Assembly (NCBI GenBank): GCA_007124415.1 | Contig: SLFE01000265.1 | Coordinates: 1-7,506 of the forward strand | DNA length: 7,506 bases | Origin: Waddliaceae bacterium | GTDB lineage: Bacteria > Chlamydiota > Chlamydiia > Chlamydiales > SLFE01 | Direction of reading: 5' to 3' | Shown: positions 5,909 to 7,506 of the stretch, piece after piece | Numbering within the stretch: the stretch's first letter is position 1 | Layout of the letters: each line of letters opens with the position of its first letter | Made by a program: the position numbers and the translations under genes | Notes under the pieces: generated by a model | What the model was told of the DNA's origin: nothing | Databases searched by the model: none | The model's input: only the letters and a program-made list of their open reading frames with translations

Positions 5909-5937
5909 ATGATAACTCAATCGGGCGATTCGTTCAA
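5909..5937 (-). promoter_or_regulatory. Promoter upstream of the possible 61-aa gene
   Basis: On the minus strand TTGAAC (5937-5932) is followed after 17 bases by TATCAT (5914-5909): four of six and five of six matches to the sigma70 consensus with ideal spacing. Transcription would begin near 5902, about 22 bases before the ATG at 5879. Read-through from here could also supply nadC and groEL. Confidence 0.55.
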
Positions 5938-6027
5938 TATCATTTTTCGTAAAGTAATTATTTGAGAGCTGTCCCCGTTCTCAAGGGAAGGGATTATTTT
6001 TTGGGAGAAGAACTTCTTGCGTGCGAT
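5938..6027. other. Intergenic stretch with a short inverted repeat
   Basis: No gene is visible in these 90 bases between the FadL terminator and the next minus-strand promoter. They contain an imperfect hairpin: TTGAGA at 5962-5967 pairs with TCTCAA at 5979-5984 around an 11-base loop holding TGTCCCC. It could be a remnant of a dispersed palindromic repeat, but one copy with a 6-bp stem proves nothing. Confidence 0.3.
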
Positions 6028-6060
6028 AAAAAAAAGCCTGCGGGGAATCCGCAGGCTTTT
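6028..6060 (-). terminator. Rho-independent terminator of the FadL-like gene
   Basis: An 8-bp GC-rich stem pairs 6036-6043 (GCCTGCGG) with 6049-6056 (CCGCAGGC) around five bases, extended by A-T pairs on both flanks. On the minus strand it is followed by eight Ts (6028-6035). It starts about 11 bases after the FadL-like stop codon. The T run on the plus-strand side is only four bases, so it would work poorly in that direction. Confidence 0.92.
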
Positions 6061-6071
6061 GCAATTGAGCG

Positions 6072-7340
6072 TTAGTAGTACAGGCCGAGCCCGAATCCGA
6101 AGGCGTCTCTTGATTGGGCCGTAGTCACTTCCGCTCCCGGGAGGAAGGAGGGCGGGTTCAGGGCAATCGGCACAGGATTCGTTATTGTGTTTCTGAATCC
6201 GTGGCCGTAGTAAAAAGAGAATTCCATTTTACAGTCGATACGGTAGGAGAATCCAGCAGTCAGGAAGTCCTCGACAAGGTCCATTGTCAGGAGGTTTGCG
6301 GCCGAGATCTCTTTTCCTGGAGGGAAGAAGACTCTTGCGTGGCGCAAGCCCATTCTAACGTTCAACCTTTCGTTGACCTGGTAGTCAAGTCCCGTTCTTA
6401 TGTAAACCCTGTCCCTCCAGGCAAAGGCCGAACCGTCGTCCGCTCCCAGGTTCGGGGGGGAGACAAGAGGGTTGGCGAGGGCGGGAATCCTGTTGTAGGC
6501 GATATGCTCGACGTCGATGGCCCAGTTGAGGCAGGGCAAAACCTTCAACGCAATTCCTCCCGCTATCCTTTGCGGGCTGTTCTGCTTGCCCTGTTCGGCG
6601 ATAAAGCCTTTATATCTTTGGTAGCGCGTCATGCTGGTTTCGGGTCTGTAGGCCAGGCCGACTTTCAGTCTGTTGCCAAATTCGCCCAAGTAGCCGATCG
6701 TCACGCCGACGCCGACCGAAATCGAAGGGCCGTTGCCGGTAACAAATCCGGGGGCGGTCGAGGCTTCGGGGTTGTCAAAATTTTCAAGACCGTTGATTTT
6801 AAGGCGCTGAAAAACAATGTCGAGAGCGACTCCCACAGTGTGCCCCGGGCAGATCTCGATTCCGAGCATAGGGTTGACGATTTCCTGAAGGTAGCTCAAA
6901 CGGAGGTGGTCGGTTCCGATCACAGGAAAGGCCCGGTCGTACTTTGAATAGGCTTGCGCCCTGTTGTAGACGACAAAGCCGGCCGCAAGCCGTCTGCCTC
7001 TGACGCAAAACTGCTTGGTCACGCCTAGATGGGGGTTGTATTTGTAGGGAGAAACGAAGGCCGGGAACGTTCCGTTTTGCTGCGGGATAGTAAATCCCGT
7101 GGCGGTTGTCTCTCCATCTGTCCGTATAACGCTTGTTCCCGAGTCGGCGCGGTCTCCGACCCACAATGTGTTGGCGGGATTGTAGGCGCCGCTTTCCGCA
7201 TCCTGGGGGTAGGCAACGCCCGTTGCCGCCATTCCAAGTGCTTTTATGCTAGGTACAAAAGCTTCTGCTGGAGTGAGGGTTAGGCTTAAAAGTGCGCCCA
7301 GGCTCACAGCAGCCAGTCCCTTATAGAAGCGTTGTTTCAT
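6072..7340 (-). CDS. Outer-membrane transport protein, FadL/OmpP1/TodX family
   Basis: This family forms 14-stranded outer-membrane barrels that admit long-chain fatty acids or other hydrophobic compounds. The 422-residue precursor has a classic signal peptide (Lys/Arg start, hydrophobic core 9-22, cleavage after Ala27 in AEA). The mature N-terminus, with MAATGVAYPQDAESGAYNPA at 37-56, matches the FadL N-terminal hatch region, where an Asn-Pro-Ala turn is typical. Further FadL-like stretches are RLKVGLAYRPE at 224-234, QRIAGGIALKVLP at 257-269 followed by a WAIDVEH strand, and WRDRVYIRTGLDY at 308-320. The chain ends in an aromatic strand (GFGLGLYY), as expected for BAM-dependent insertion. 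The mature protein has four cysteines (112, 164, 270, 370), unusual for a barrel. The start at 7340 follows a perfect AGGAGG; a nine-residue longer start is rejected. A strong terminator follows, so it is probably monocistronic or the last gene of its transcript. The transported compound is unknown. Confidence 0.85.
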   Translation of the reverse strand: MKQRFYKGLAAVSLGALLSLTLTPAEAFVPSIKALGMAATGVAYPQDAESGAYNPANTLWVGDRADSGTSVIRTDGETTATGFTIPQQNGTFPAFVSPYKYNPHLGVTKQFCVRGRRLAAGFVVYNRAQAYSKYDRAFPVIGTDHLRLSYLQEIVNPMLGIEICPGHTVGVALDIVFQRLKINGLENFDNPEASTAPGFVTGNGPSISVGVGVTIGYLGEFGNRLKVGLAYRPETSMTRYQRYKGFIAEQGKQNSPQRIAGGIALKVLPCLNWAIDVEHIAYNRIPALANPLVSPPNLGADDGSAFAWRDRVYIRTGLDYQVNERLNVRMGLRHARVFFPPGKEISAANLLTMDLVEDFLTAGFSYRIDCKMEFSFYYGHGFRNTITNPVPIALNPPSFLPGAEVTTAQSRDAFGFGLGLYY

Positions 7341-7346
7341 CGTTTT

Positions 7347-7352
7347 CCTCCT
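7347..7352 (-). promoter_or_regulatory. Ribosome binding site of the FadL-like gene
   Basis: A perfect AGGAGG on the minus strand lies six bases before the ATG at 7340. It decides this start over an in-frame ATG 27 bases upstream, which would also add nine polar residues ahead of the signal peptide. Confidence 0.85.
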
Positions 7353-7387
7353 AAAGTCACATGTCAATATAAATCTTCAAAATACAC

Positions 7388-7416
7388 ACTATCTACCAAA
7401 AACTTTTTTAAGTCTA
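7388..7416 (-). promoter_or_regulatory. Candidate promoter of the FadL-like gene
   Basis: On the minus strand TAGACT (7416-7411) is followed after 17 bases by GATAGT (7393-7388), each matching four of six consensus bases. The 91-base gap is AT-rich and has no terminator hairpin, so transcription from the upstream gene could also reach the FadL-like gene. Low confidence. Confidence 0.25.
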
Positions 7417-7431
7417 TGGATATTTGATTCT

Positions 7432-7506
7432 TTAATGAAATTGACGGTAAATTTCCCTTTTCGGGATGTGTCTTAGGCGGGCGGCAAGTTTGATGGCATC
7501 TTTTTG
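7432..7506 (-). CDS. C-terminal end of a gene entering from the right edge, probably RsmI
   Basis: The last 24 codons before a TAA at 7434-7432 read as protein: KDAIKLAARLRHIPKREIYR, closing with QFH. This resembles the small C-terminal helical domain of RsmI, the 16S rRNA 2'-O-ribose methyltransferase acting on C1402, whose end typically reads like 'kdAiklaA....pkreiYr'. Only 24 residues are available and the methyltransferase domain lies outside the window, so the name is a guess from a short motif. The gene ends 91 bases before the FadL-like start. Confidence 0.5.
   Translation of the reverse strand, partial: QKDAIKLAARLRHIPKREIYRQFH

Noticed and set aside
7341..7367. Nine-residue longer start for the FadL-like protein
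   Set aside because: A perfect AGGAGG precedes the ATG at 7340, and the extension would place polar residues before the signal peptide.
1..7506. tRNA, rRNA, CRISPR array, insertion sequence or toxin-antitoxin pair
   Set aside because: No cloverleaf, rRNA signature, spaced direct repeats, transposase or recognisable pair was found on either strand.

Overview
The window reads as bacterial chromosome from a Gram-negative organism, because it encodes a FadL/OmpP1-type outer-membrane barrel with a cleavable signal peptide and a periplasmic-binding-protein ABC importer. My leading guess is an environmental member of the Chlamydiales (Waddlia-, Estrella- or Parachlamydia-like). The grounds are a lone groEL paralogue with no groES, located away from any CIRCE operator, and a cysteine-containing outer-membrane protein. 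This is inference; no single feature proves it. Coding DNA is of medium GC and the intergenic DNA is AT-rich. No rRNA, tRNA, CRISPR array or intact mobile element was seen.

Layout. At the left edge a small, very basic 72-residue protein of unknown function is the only plus-strand gene (95-313). Every other gene is on the minus strand, so from right to left in transcription order they are: the last 24 codons of a gene entering from the right edge, probably rsmI (7432-7506); a FadL-like outer-membrane protein (6072-7340) closed by a strong terminator (6028-6060); a possible 61-residue small protein with its own promoter and ribosome binding site (5694-5879); nadC (4756-5613) behind a promoter with a perfect TATAAT box; a GroEL paralogue 18 bases after nadC (3154-4737); a strong terminator (3108-3140); and a three-gene importer cassette: binding protein (1989-3098), FecCD-type permease (983-1996) and ATPase (310-990). 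Both cassette junctions overlap by exactly 8 bases. The cassette ends in a tail-to-tail stop-codon overlap with the small basic gene.

How the genes work together. nadC and groEL form a two-gene transcription unit linking NAD synthesis from quinolinate to a chaperonin paralogue. The importer moves an iron complex, heme or cobalamin-like ligand across the inner membrane; the ligand cannot be named from sequence. The FadL-like barrel would admit hydrophobic compounds through the outer membrane.

The most striking observation is that groEL carries an in-frame TGA at codon 401, four codons after the catalytic aspartate. The following 126 codons stay open, in frame and well conserved up to a natural TAA. 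This is a very recent nonsense mutation, a sequence error, or a recoding event. Secondary points are altered phosphate-loop residues in NadC and a terminator that runs almost directly into the importer cassette's start codon.
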